Shown here piece after piece: positions 20,426-32,578 of a stretch of 64,000 nt of DNA. The stretch is from Amoebidium appalachense (lineage: Eukaryota; Ichthyosporea): assembly GCA_963693365.1 (NCBI GenBank), contig CAVNZM010000015.1:5270001-5334000 (forward strand). The letters run 5' to 3'. Every line of letters begins with the position of its first letter. Within the stretch, counting starts at the first letter, position 1. A program made the translations under genes and the position numbers. The notes under the pieces were generated by a model. The model saw only the letters and a program-made list of their open reading frames with translations, was not told the DNA's origin and searched no databases.

Positions 20426-20585
20426 AACACGTTAGTAAGACACAAAGAATGGTATGAACACATGTGATAACAGCCCCTTCAACAGCAAACACTGATATAT
20501 GGTTGGTTTCATGACAGATTACGATCTATTTACGATTTGGGGTCCATGGGAGGAAGTTGCAGTGGTGAAGAGGCCTGGAGACTAA
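19445..20585 (+). CDS. Candidate 3' exons of an unresolved gene
   Basis: A stretch ending at 20021 reads VHRFLALLLDPKLKGFFTPP then DDSDQSDPSVKQPLP and stops at a consensus donor (GTATGT). The exon 20518-20585 continues in phase as YDLFTIWGPWEEVAVVKRPG and ends in TAA. A short candidate exon near 19464 reads EQDDGEIDW before GTGAGT. The 5' part could not be linked. No family recognised. Confidence 0.3.
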
Positions 20586-22644
<2,059 letters not shown>

Positions 22645-23352
22645 GCCGGACCTCAAATCCGGAATTTGGAGGGGACCAAAGGCCATTTTGTGAGGCATCA
22701 AAAACCATCGAAACGTTGCTTAGTTGTTTTTATGACATCAAAATCGCTAAATATTCTTGCGATACTAATGAAAAAGCCTAAAATAACTATATATTTGATA
22801 ATGAGAAAATTGAAATATAGTGCCCTAAAGTTGGGCCCGAGAGGATGTACGTACTCGGGGCTTTGAAATAAAAAGAAAAAAACCAGCGGTTTCGGAGTCT
22901 ACTGTGAACGCGCTGGGCTGAATGACGGCAGAGATCAGGTGATTCCCGTATCAAAACGGTTTTTGTTTCTAACCCAGAATGGAACGCACCTTTTTTAGTG
23001 CCGGACCTCAAATCCGGAATTTGGAGGGGACCTAAGGCCATTTTGTGAGGCATCAAAAACCATCGAAACGTTGCTTAGTTGTTTTTATGACATCAGAATC
23101 GCTAAATATTCTTGCGATACTAATGAAAAAGCCTAAAATAACTATATATTTGATAATGAGAAAATTGAAATATAGTGCCGTAAAGTTGGGCCCGAGAGGA
23201 TGTACGTACTCGGGGCTTTGAAATAAAAAGAAAAAAACCAGCGGTTTCGGATTCACTGTGAACGCGCTGGGCTGAATGACGGCAGAGATCAGGTGATTCC
23301 CGTATCAAAACGGTTTGGGTTTCTAACCCAGAATGGAACGCACTTTTTTTAG
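22645..23352 (+). repeat. Two tandem copies of a 355-bp unit
   Basis: Copies at 22645-22999 and 23000-23352 both start GCCGGACCTCAAATCCGGAA (itself a small inverted repeat) and end near GGAACGCAC plus a T-run. They differ at only a few bases and by a 2-bp deletion. AT-rich, no coding frame. Confidence 0.9.
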
Positions 23353-23513
23353 AGAAATTCGGCGACATTTGTTTTACAACGTATTATATCATTGGTACAA
23401 CGACATTTTGAAAATTTTAATGTAATAGAACTACCAATCCAATCACAAAAACCTCAAAGGTCCGCTAACACCGGTTTAGGGGGACACGGGGATGAGGACG
23501 GTAAATTATATAT

Positions 23514-23558
<45 letters not shown>

Positions 23559-23911
23559 GGCCTGTGGCACACACACACACACACACACACAAACAGATGT
23601 ACATTTTACTGTTTAATAGCAGACAGTTGTTGAAAAAAATAGAGTAAAAAACACAACTAAATCAACTCAGTAATGTGAAAATGACATTTGGGGCGAGTGT
23701 AGTAGAAGGGTTTGTGACTGATAATGATTATTGTTTTACACTAGAGCAAGGGTGATTCAAGCTGGGCGGTGGTCGTTGTTTTTTTATTTGTTTTTTTTCC
23801 ACATTTACACACAAAGTAATAATCGAATAGAATACAAAAACAACTAAGAAGAAAAAAGCGCATACAACCTTCACTTGGCCCACACACACACATTCACACA
23901 CACACAAACAT

Positions 23912-23946
<35 letters not shown>

Positions 23947-24045
23947 CGTTGAACACAATGAAAGGAAATATATCTAGAAAACACGGGTGCCATGATTGCA
24001 GTCACTGAGTATGAAAAGCATAACTTAAAAAAATTTGGGGGGGCA
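23353..24045. other. Spacer with CA repeats
   Basis: AT-rich unique sequence with (CA)n at 23514-23556 and 23571-23591 and at 23880-23942. No supported gene. Confidence 0.5.
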
Positions 24046-24665
24046 GGGAATGGGAAGAGGGGGGGCGGGTTGGTGCAATGGTAAGATCTCTGCGTGTCAA
24101 GCTCAAAGTCGCAGGATCGATCCTGGTTACTTCCGATTTTTTTCGGCCTCGACGGTCCACCGGTCTGGCCGCCCCCTAGAAGCCATCACCCCAGACCACG
24201 TCAAAGCAGCACCACCAATTTGTTATCACCCGGCCGTAAGACATGACGTCATGAACAGCACCGGCCCTCTGACGTCGACGGCGCGCCGCTTGGGCATCCC
24301 GGCCCAACGTTCAAGTGGGAGACCAATCCGAGTCACCGGCCACGGTTCGGGTCAGCGTCCTGGGCATGGGGTCTTCCCTTTCAAGTCTTTATGTTTGTGT
24401 ATGTGTCCCGGGTCGCTCCCGGCTGGTGTTGTTAAAGTGAGCTGTGCTCATTTCCCCACTAGCGTTGCTGCGGCTAGAACCGTGGGATAAGGCGTAACTA
24501 AAAATAGTGCCAGTTGGGGTCAATTAGAATCCTGACTTATGAGTGTGCTATACAGTACGATCTGTGTCTAGGCGGAAGACGGTAAGCTCCCCTGAGGCAG
24601 TGCCTCGCCGGGAGTGAAACGGGATAAAATAAAAAAAATAAAAAAGGGAATGGGAAGAGGGGGGG
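24046..24665 (+). mobile_element. tRNA-derived SINE with target-site duplication
   Basis: The head at 24066-24124 has an RNA polymerase III A box (TGGTGCAATGG, 24071-24081) and a B-box-like GGATCGATCC (24114-24123) with tRNA spacing. A roughly 450-bp body follows, then an A-rich tail (AAAATAAAAAAAATAAAAAA). The same 18-20 bp sequence, GGGAATGGGAAGAGGGGG, flanks the unit at 24046-24065 and 24646-24665, as expected from LINE-mediated insertion. The B box is one base short, so this is not a working tRNA gene. The source tRNA is unclear; the anticodon-loop position reads GTC. Confidence 0.7.
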
Positions 24666-25256
24666 GGGGGGGGGGGGGGGTGAAGTAAACTGATAGTATA
24701 ATTGCAGTACTGACTTGTGAGCATGGTATATTGACACACCGTAGAATGATGATTTTATGTTCGGGAACATTTCGGGGGGGTGCCAATTGTTTTTTCTTTT
24801 GACTGGATTTATTCGACGGAAAGATAAGCAAGTATGCACGGAAATATGTTGCCCACCTGGCACTCAGTGCACGTGGAAAGTTTTATTGCGTGCCCATACA
24901 TATCATAAAGGGGGTTACCATACAGTTCTCTAAAATAAGTAAAACAACAAGATAATAATAATATTATAAAAATTTTGCAAGCAATTTAAAACATATTGCA
25001 CTTGGTGGTTTTCAGCTACATGTTTTTGGAGGACCACAAGTAAACTTGGTACTTCGGCAATGGCAATCTCTCCCTAGACTGATAACACAGTGCTATTAAA
25101 ATTCCATGCAATTAATTCCCACAACTAAACAGAACATCATTGTTTTGGTTTGTTTGTTCTATCCCCAATAGTATTAGATAACGTCAAATAAATCAAAATA
25201 TATTATTACAAACAATACATAGTGGAAATGGGCTATGGGCACTGCAGCACTGGAAG
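24666..25256. other. Spacer, AT-rich, with a dispersed 50-bp repeat
   Basis: A block at 24786-24840 with CTTTTGACTGGATTTATTCG, then CGGAAAGAT and AAGTATGCACGG, recurs at 63661-63710. The rest is AT-rich sequence downstream of the minus-strand gene ending at 25257. No frame of interest. Confidence 0.5.
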
Positions 25257-26109
25257 TTAATCCTCAACGTTGAAAATGGCTGCACCATCGAGCAAGCCGT
25301 AATCTTCCTCGATGTCATCGTCACCGTCTTCTCCCTCCGAATTGGAATCCTCGGGCTCGTCAACATCGGAATTGACGCGGCCCATCAAATTGTCGTTGTC
25401 CTTGGTTTTCTTGATGGCTGCAATATCCTTCAGAGGGACGTCGTCGTCGTCGGTCGACAGGAAAAGCTTTGCCCCCATCTTACGTTTCTTGGTAGGGGTG
25501 GCAACGGGCTCGTCCTCGTTCATGTCTTCCTTCTCCCCGTTTTCCTCGTTCACATCATCATAGGATAGAATAGCAGCCAATCCACGAAGGGCAGAGTTGC
25601 TCGCCCCAGACAGCTGCAGGTTGCCCAGTTTGATGTCGGATCCAGTGGGTGTGGCAGCAGTAGTGGCAGCCGGTCCCCGCATGAGCACACATGTCCCACC
25701 CACAGTGGTGTCGAGAACGAAAATGTTCTTGCCCTGGATGTAGGTAAGCTCACCGGACGCCTGGACGATGCCTCCCTCCAGTACGTGGTCAAGGGTGCCG
25801 TCTTTGTTACGGAGCATCTTGGCAACGGCACGCACCATGCACACGGGTTGACCTATGTAACGATCCTCCTTATTCCCGACCCCATAGATGCGCCCCATGC
25901 ACTTCATATCCACACTTGCCAGCGCTGCATCGGCGTCTGTCAGGTTGATCTTGGATTTGTAGACTTTCTCAATCCCGAGCACAAATGCGCCATACGCACT
26001 CCACATGTGGGGTGCAACCATGGTCTTGAATGCGGCCTTATGAGCTGCCGAGACAACTTGGGTGACGATCCCGGCACCCTTGATCACATGGGTGGCTCCA
26101 GGGCGGTTT

Positions 26110-26414
26110 GTAACTTAGAGGTTTCTCTGTGAGACTTTATTATTTGCTGACTTACATTGACTGGCCCACCGGGACCTTTATATACTTGTGGTCTGGCTCA
26201 CTGGAATGTTACATACTATTCCCGATTGGTCTACCCGCCGCTATGGATCTAGTCGCTACCAATCAAAACACTCCAATAGATTCTTCTAGACTCTTCTAGA
26301 TCTATCCTGATCTATCGTGAACCTATCCACCAGTTTATCCCGAATATCTCGAATATTCCCGATCACTAGTGCTACGCTAACGCAGGGCATACCGGATGGC
26401 TATCCTGTTCGACA
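26110..26414 (-). repeat. 3' LTR of Copia copy 2
   Basis: Reverse complement of the family LTR, with TATATAAA-like and AATAAA elements retained. Confidence 0.93.
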
Positions 26415-26547
26415 CCCCCACTTGCACTGTGTTCTATCTATCTACCGCATGCAACCTAAACCTAAGATGCAACTCTAAAACTATGCTACTATACTAACAC
26501 ATATAACACCTACTACACGAACATTAACACTACACTAATTGTAGTTC

Positions 26548-26712
26548 TTACTCAGCCATGCCGATGGCCTGCCGATGCTGCATCAACTTAAGTCTCCCTA
26601 AAGCTTTGGTGCACATGTCGGCCACGTTACTGTTCGTGCTGCAATACACAAGTTCTACATCCCCATTCTCCACACACTCACGGGTGTAGTGGTACTGAAC
26701 GTCGATGTGTTT
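26548..26712 (-). pseudogene. Residual RNase H C-terminus of Copia copy 2
   Basis: Same out-of-frame remnant and same junction as in copy 1; its TAA is at 26548-26550. Confidence 0.8.
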
Positions 26713-29342
26713 GATGCTGGCCTGGAGATTGCTTCTTCCAGTGTCACAGGGTCATCCTCATTGCTATCAGCACTCTCAATTGCCATGCTGATACTGTCGC
26801 GGTACTCTACTACACCTGCGTTGATGCCGTAGGTCCCACCGCGCCTTGTAGTCATAGACGGATAGGCACTTCTGGTTGCAACCTGCAACTCTGCACTATC
26901 TTCCTCGTCTCCTGACCCTGCCGCGTCCGAATCGCCGCTGTCCTCGCCCGCGCCGTCGCCGATAGCATCTGAATCATATCCACTGTCAGTGCCGATTGCA
27001 GGCTTCCGAAAGGAATGTTGCTTCTTGACGCTGATTGGATTCCTCGATTCCAAGCTCTGCTGATTTCCGATTGGCTTATGCATCAGCAATTCCATTGGCT
27101 CATCTTGCACCACCGGAATACCGGCCTTTGGGGTGCATGATTCATCCGAGTCGATCACCACATCTCGCCCGACGATAGTCTTGCGCGCCTCGGTGTCCCA
27201 CAACAAGTACGTCTTGCTGTCACCTGTGTAGCCGACGAATTTACACTCCCGACTCTTGGCGTCTAGCTTCCTGCGCTCGTCCTTCGGCACATGGACAAAT
27301 GCCTTGCTACCAAATACACGTAGATGGCTAACATCGGGCTTCTCTCCATACCATGCCTCCCAAGGTGTCATGCCACCCAGTACTGTGGTTGGCGTCAGGT
27401 TCTTGATGTACACAGCTGCCTGTACTGCCAGCTGCCAGAACCCCATACTCATGCCTGCTGACTGCAGCATGCAGCGCGCCGTCTCGACAATGGTCCTGTT
27501 AGCCCTCTCTGCTACACCATTCTGCTCTGGTGTGTAAGGGACTGTCGCCTCATGTTCAATGCCGCACGCTTCCAGGAACGACTTGAACTCAGTGCCAGTG
27601 GAGGTGTACTCACCCCCGGGCCCGTTGTCGGAACGCAGAATCTTGATGCTGGCACCGTGTTGCTTCTCTACGTGTGCCTTGTACTTCTTGAAGTAAGTAT
27701 GCACTTGGGATTTATGTTTCATGAAGTACACCGTAGTGAACCTTGTCTTGTCGTCGATGAAGGTGACATAATACTTGGAACCTTGCAGCGACTCCTTGTT
27801 GAACGGTCCTGCCACATCAGAATGAACTCTGTCGAGCTTCGCTGGCGCTGTCTTGCGGGGTAGCTTACTGAAAGAGAGCCGGGCTTGCTTCCCTCTCGCG
27901 CATCCCTCGCACACACCGTCATCCTGGGGTTTGCAGTCGATGCACAGACCCTCGACGATGTTTTCTTTAACCATCTTCTGTAGCGTGTTTATTGCCACAT
28001 GACCAAACCGCCGGTGCCATAAACTGGCGCTGCCCTTTACCGGCTCACACACGGTGTTACCCCCACTGCTGCCGACTGCAGTGGTCACCATGTTCACGCT
28101 CTCACATACGGGTTTCACTAGGAGACGATACAGGCCTCCCTCCACTACCCCACGGGCCACAACTTGGCCATCTGTGGCACTCTCAATCGTACACTGTCGA
28201 CCGTCGGTGATGCCTCTTAACCCGTGCTTGCCGGCGCTTGAAGCCGACATCACGTTAGTTCCAAATGCTGGCACGTACAGCACATTCTGCAGTCTAAATG
28301 TCATGCTGTTGCCCTGGAACTCACTTGTTAATCTTACGATGACTATTCCTAGCGCCATCACACCCGGGGTGTTACCCAGAGCGACGGGTTTGGGTGTGAT
28401 CGACCGGAAGTCTTCCATCCAGTCCTTTCGGCATGTGACATGGGAGGTTGCGCCGCAGTCCCAATACCACTCAGTTGAAGAAGGGAGTCCGCTGTTTACC
28501 GCCATGGCGAGTATCTCCTTGGAAGCTCCGTTCTGCTTCGCCTTGTCGCCGCGATTGCCGCCCTTCTTCTTCTTTGGACACTGTGACTTGTAGTGCCCAA
28601 ACTTGTGACATTTGTAACACTCCACCTTGGATATGTCAGTCACGCGCGGCTTGCCGGTGTCCTGTCGTGGCGTACCGCCGCGCCATTGGGTGCTGGTCAT
28701 CATCACCCGCTGCTGTTCCCTTGCAGCCTCGTTCTCCTCAAAACCACGCAGCTTGGCGATTATCTTTTCCATTGTCTTCTCAGCTGCTGGTAAAGCTTGA
28801 ATGGTCCTAACGTCGGTGCGGAATCGGTCGTCAGCGCCTACACCGTCCAGGAATTTCTCGGCAACCATGTCCTCACTAACTCCATTGGGGTCGATATGAA
28901 GAAGATCCTGCACAATGCACTCCAGGCGGGCCGCATACTCCAGCACGCTTTCCGTCGGCATCATATCAGCACGCCAGAACTGTTGAATCAACATTCTCTT
29001 GTGCTCATCTGTGTTGCGCGCAGCGTATGATGCTACCGTATCCCATATGTCCTTGGGATTTCCTACGGCAATAGCTCGCCGACACAGGCTTGCAGGTACA
29101 TCACCTAGTGTCTCCACCAGGTAGGAAGTCGCCTTCTTCTGATCCAAGGGGTCGATCTCCACCGGAGGTTGCTCCACCGGTTCGCCGTCCTCTCCTATCA
29201 CTTCAGGAGCCACGTCTTCAATCGTGTACCATAATTCCTCGCCCTCGAGGAAGCACTTCATGCGCATGGCCCACATTGAGTAGGAGATTTTGCCCTTGTC
29301 TTCTCCTTCATACATGGGAACTGGACATTTTGCTCTTCCCAT
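26655..29342 (-). CDS. Copia Gag-protease-integrase polyprotein, copy 2 (895 aa)
   Basis: Near-identical to the copy 1 product, with about eleven substitutions (for example GEGKG to GEDKG and EQPL to EQPP). Three in-frame two-codon insertions distinguish it: DNGGEY becomes DNGPGGEY, TSTEF becomes TSTGTEF, and VVIDES becomes VVIDSDES. The first two lie between the second catalytic Asp and the catalytic Glu of integrase and change the spacing from 35 to 39 residues. The zinc knuckle and the WDCGATSH protease motif are intact. Confidence 0.92.
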   Translation of the reverse strand: MGRAKCPVPMYEGEDKGKISYSMWAMRMKCFLEGEELWYTIEDVAPEVIGEDGEPVEQPPVEIDPLDQKKATSYLVETLGDVPASLCRRAIAVGNPKDIWDTVASYAARNTDEHKRMLIQQFWRADMMPTESVLEYAARLECIVQDLLHIDPNGVSEDMVAEKFLDGVGADDRFRTDVRTIQALPAAEKTMEKIIAKLRGFEENEAAREQQRVMMTSTQWRGGTPRQDTGKPRVTDISKVECYKCHKFGHYKSQCPKKKKGGNRGDKAKQNGASKEILAMAVNSGLPSSTEWYWDCGATSHVTCRKDWMEDFRSITPKPVALGNTPGVMALGIVIVRLTSEFQGNSMTFRLQNVLYVPAFGTNVMSASSAGKHGLRGITDGRQCTIESATDGQVVARGVVEGGLYRLLVKPVCESVNMVTTAVGSSGGNTVCEPVKGSASLWHRRFGHVAINTLQKMVKENIVEGLCIDCKPQDDGVCEGCARGKQARLSFSKLPRKTAPAKLDRVHSDVAGPFNKESLQGSKYYVTFIDDKTRFTTVYFMKHKSQVHTYFKKYKAHVEKQHGASIKILRSDNGPGGEYTSTGTEFKSFLEACGIEHEATVPYTPEQNGVAERANRTIVETARCMLQSAGMSMGFWQLAVQAAVYIKNLTPTTVLGGMTPWEAWYGEKPDVSHLRVFGSKAFVHVPKDERRKLDAKSRECKFVGYTGDSKTYLLWDTEARKTIVGRDVVIDSDESCTPKAGIPVVQDEPMELLMHKPIGNQQSLESRNPISVKKQHSFRKPAIGTDSGYDSDAIGDGAGEDSGDSDAAGSGDEEDSAELQVATRSAYPSMTTRRGGTYGINAGVVEYRDSISMAIESADSNEDDPVTLEEAISRPASNTSTFSTTTPVSVWRMGM

Positions 29343-29376
29343 CTTGTCTCAACAGTCGCTTGATCGTAGCGTTGTA

Positions 29377-29390
29377 CTGGGTCCGTAACC
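29377..29390 (-). promoter_or_regulatory. Altered primer binding site of Copia copy 2
   Basis: Reads GGTTACGGACCCAG on the element strand, against GGTTATGGGCCCAG in copy 1. Both changes fall in the anticodon-loop complement. Confidence 0.8.
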
Positions 29391-29695
29391 GTAACTTAGA
29401 GGTTTCTCTGTGAGACTTTATTATTTGCTGACTTACATTGACTGGCCCACCGGGACCTTTATATACTTGTGGTCTGGCTCACTGGAATGTTACATACTAT
29501 TCCCGATTGGTCTACCCGCCGCTATGGATCTAGTCGCTACCAATCAGAACACTCCAATAGAATCTTCTAGACTCTTCTAGATCTATCCTGATCTATCGTG
29601 AACCTATCCACCAGTTTATCCCGAATATCTCGAATATTCCCGATCACTAGTGCTACGCTAACGCAGGGCATACCGGATGGCTATCCTGTTCGACA
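29391..29695 (-). repeat. 5' LTR of Copia copy 2
   Basis: 305 bp, matches the family LTR. It abuts the target duplication CGGTT at 29696-29700. Confidence 0.93.
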
Positions 29696-30093
29696 CGGTT
29701 ACGGTCGACAAATGTTTCCACATTGGCAGACAAACGGCCCTGCACATGGACGACGCTACCAGCACTGTTTTTGGCCATCTCCAAGTACTTGGGGTCCTTC
29801 TCGTTGTTGAACACCATGACGACGATCTGCATGTTGGGTTCGGCGTTGTTCGTGGCATTCAGGCACATGGTGGTGTTCCTGCCCTTGACCATAGCAGCGG
29901 TGTGCCTCTCACCGGGCTTAAGGCTGGTGGGAAGCATCACAACCGAGAGGACATCCATAAGGAAGGATGCATGCATCATGTGTGGGTGCAGATTCATTTT
30001 CGAATTCACGACGTGTCACTGTCCGTGAATCAACGAGCTGTGAACGGGGTGTTGAAATGTGGATGTGGTGACAGCAGGACGACGAAGGTCCCC

Positions 30094-30101
30094 TTTTTAT
30101 A
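30094..30101 (-). promoter_or_regulatory. TATA box of the split minus-strand gene
   Basis: TATAAAAA on the minus strand, about 97 bp upstream of the ATG at 29997. Confidence 0.5.
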
Positions 30102-30214
30102 GAAAATGGACCTAAATTCCACCTCTTTTATGTCCCTCTTTTTGTTTATTTGATAATCATTTCTAGAAGGTTTTTACCCGAAGTTATTCGTTAGCGCGTT
30201 TTCATGTATGTTGT

Positions 30215-30709
30215 ATGGCTATCGTTACGGCGAAAATTACAGCCCTGCCGGAATCCTTCTGCACCGTACCAATTCGCGCAAAATCATGTATGCAGAACTC
30301 CGCCAAGCGCATAGATTTAGGGGGATTTTGGGCTTTAGGCACGATACGCCACGCACAGCGCCGCAGTTCGTTCGTGATGCGGTATTACCTAGAAGTCGTC
30401 TAGTTGCTACCACACTTTTATTTTGGGTTATTTGTGGCCGGCGTTTCTACCCGGAGTATTGTTATGCCCGTCAGATTCACCAACATAGTGCCACGGATAG
30501 CACTTTACAGTTACAACGCCAAGTTACGTGTAGCAGCAAGATGCTTTTATTTCTACCCGTACGAAGAAAAAAAAAAGGCCCAAGTGACACGTCACTTCAT
30601 CTCCTCTCCCATTCACAAGTTGGGGGGAGAGACAGCCCGGCATAGCAGCATCAACACGGCAACAAACCTGGTGACTGGGTTTTCAGTCACACCACTATCC
30701 ATTCTATAA
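30215..30709 (+). pseudogene. Unknown ORF with one in-frame TAG
   Basis: The frame opens MAIVTAKITALPESF, meets a TAG at 30401-30403, and continues without stops to 30709 through VMPVRFTNIVPRIALYSYNA and FYFYPYEEKKKAQV. An AATAAA lies shortly downstream (about 30731). No family recognised. An alternative overlapping frame (30208-30645, MLYGYRYGENYSPAG) is open throughout, so which frame is real is undecided. Confidence 0.35.
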
Positions 30710-30749
30710 CTCTTATAACTCCTTTGCTATAATAAAGATTTGCTAACAA

Positions 30750-31142
30750 ATGTCAGTCCATGAGTGCACAGTTCCATTGAATCCACCACACACCTCACAA
30801 GTTTCCTCTGTGTCGTTGCTTTGGGATCGTGATGTTTTGTTTACACTTACCGAAGACACGCCACATTTTTATTCCCAAGATGTTTTACAGTTGGAGAAGA
30901 ATAGTTTCCATGATGTTTTTGCCTGTTTCGGTACTGACGTTAAAGCTGTGTATGCCTGTCTGGCGTTACAAAATAATATAAAACGAACACACATTCGTGA
31001 ACTTCTGGCTCCCCATTTAGTACATGCAGCTGTGCATAACATCGAAATTCTGTTACCTACCACATCTAGAGGTTTTCCTCAACACATTAATCACAACACA
31101 CCACCATTCACTGCTTTTGGTACCACGTGCACCATGTCATAA
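30750..31142 (+). CDS. Unknown 130-aa protein, single exon
   Basis: Complete ATG-to-TAA frame starting MSVHECTVPLNPPHTSQ, with balanced amino-acid composition and no repeats, unlike most open frames here. It contains FYSQDVLQLEKNSFHDVF and THIRELLAPHLVHAAVHNIE. Its ATG is close behind the AATAAA of the preceding ORF, so the two are tightly packed on one strand. No signal peptide or known domain seen. Confidence 0.45.
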   Translation: MSVHECTVPLNPPHTSQVSSVSLLWDRDVLFTLTEDTPHFYSQDVLQLEKNSFHDVFACFGTDVKAVYACLALQNNIKRTHIRELLAPHLVHAAVHNIEILLPTTSRGFPQHINHNTPPFTAFGTTCTMS

Positions 31143-32093
31143 ATATTCAGGTCCTTGACATGAAGGACACAGGGGGCAGCAGGGGGAGGGGGGAGGGGGG
31201 GGGGGGGGGGGGGGGGGGATGGCAAAATAATTAAAAAAAGGGGTGGGGGGGGGGGGTAGCTGGGGGGAGGGGGCGGGGGGTTTCTAAGGGGGAGGGGAAG
31301 GCGGAAGGGGGGGGAAGGGGGGGAGGGGTAGGTTTACCTACTTAGCTGTTCACAGTTGCCATACAGGCTGCCTCCTTCTGGCAAAATGAATGAATTTAAC
31401 TTATTTGGGCTGGCCCCACTCCCATCACTTCCCACATAATTTGCTCATACCCATTACCTCACTTTGCAATTTCGAGGGGGGGGGGGGGGGGGGGATGCTA
31501 CCGCCGCCACTGCCCAGGGTGCCCCGTGGGAGGGGGGCCAGAAAGAAGGAGGGGGGGGGGGGGGAGGGGGAGTGGGGGAGGGGGGGAGGGGGGGGTTAAA
31601 TGAAAGGGAAAAGGGTCATAACATTTGGCAGATCCGGCAACTGCAGGATGGTGGGGGGGGGGGGGGGGGGGGGGCCGGGCGGGGGGAGCGTAAGGCCAAA
31701 GGGCCAGGGAGGGGAGGGGGGGAAAGTGTGAGGTGGGGGGGGCAGGCAGGGGGGGGGAGGGGCGGGGGGAGGGGGGAGTGGTAACAACCACACAACCCAG
31801 CATCAATAACTGTTTCGTTATGTTTTGGCGCCGGCGACAGCCGGCGCACAGACCTACTTGTATACTAATACTATGTACTCACACACAGTCACACACACAC
31901 ACACGTCACACACCGACACACGCACACACAGTCACAACCTCACGTGCACACGCTTTGCAATGATTCACGTACATACGCACACAATACATCCGTACACACA
32001 CACATACACATACACACGCACACACGCATACGTGTTACACACACACACACACTCGCGCGCGCGCGTACGTGTCACAGTGGTACAATTTCACAT

Positions 32094-32141
<48 letters not shown>

Positions 32142-32261
32142 ACTTTCAAAAAAAAAAAAAAGAAAAAAGAAAACTTTGACTCTGAACACAGACGTCTCTG
32201 CTACACTCACACGCATGAAACTTTCGCGCACATACGCGTTGTCGACAGATCTGCCAGCAAG

Positions 32262-32314
<53 letters not shown>

Positions 32315-32505
32315 TACACACACACACGCACACGCACGCACGCACGCACGCACGCACACATACACGCACACACGCGCGTACATGTTGACCGTTTGCACGC
32401 CACATGCATACGTGTACCGCCCGTACAACGCGCTATCGCAACACGCATGTGCACACCACGCACGGTTGCGCCTCACAGTCCAGTGGGTGCAATAAAATAT
32501 CATAA

Positions 32506-32578
<73 letters not shown>

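Larger units (their letters stand above)
26110..29695 (-). mobile_element. Copia-type LTR retrotransposon, copy 2 (RT-less), inserted in a gene
   Basis: Same family as copy 1, in reverse orientation. LTRs at 26110-26414 and 29391-29695 differ at about two visible sites (near 26270 and 29560). CGGTT at 26104-26108 and 29696-29700 is the 5-bp target duplication, with one extra LTR-terminal base at 26109. It shares the RT deletion of copy 1. The primer binding site is changed at two positions and the integrase carries insertions, so this copy looks older and less competent. Confidence 0.95.
25257..29997 (-). pseudogene. Unknown acidic-tailed gene split by Copia copy 2
   Basis: The 5' part (29997-29696) and the 3' part (26103-25257) would give 382 codons without a stop if the element and one copy of the 5-bp target duplication were absent. 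The N-terminal piece starts MNLHPHMMHASFLMDVLSVV and includes VHVQGRLSANVETF. The C-terminal piece has VIKGAGIVTQVVSAAHKAAF and ASGELTYIQGKNIFVLD, then a basic patch (PTKKRKMG) and a very acidic tail ending IFNVED. Family not recognised. The acidic tail with a late aromatic recalls single-stranded-DNA-binding proteins, a weak inference. A TATA element (30094-30101) lies about 97 bp upstream. As it stands the gene is interrupted. Confidence 0.7.

Noticed and set aside
24066-24137. Functional tRNA gene
   Set aside because: The B box is a base short and no acceptor stem closes; it has the A-rich tail and target duplication of a SINE.
30208-30645. 145-aa ORF overlapping the TAG-interrupted frame
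   Set aside because: Kept only as an alternative: neither frame has a recognisable family, so it is not listed as a separate gene.
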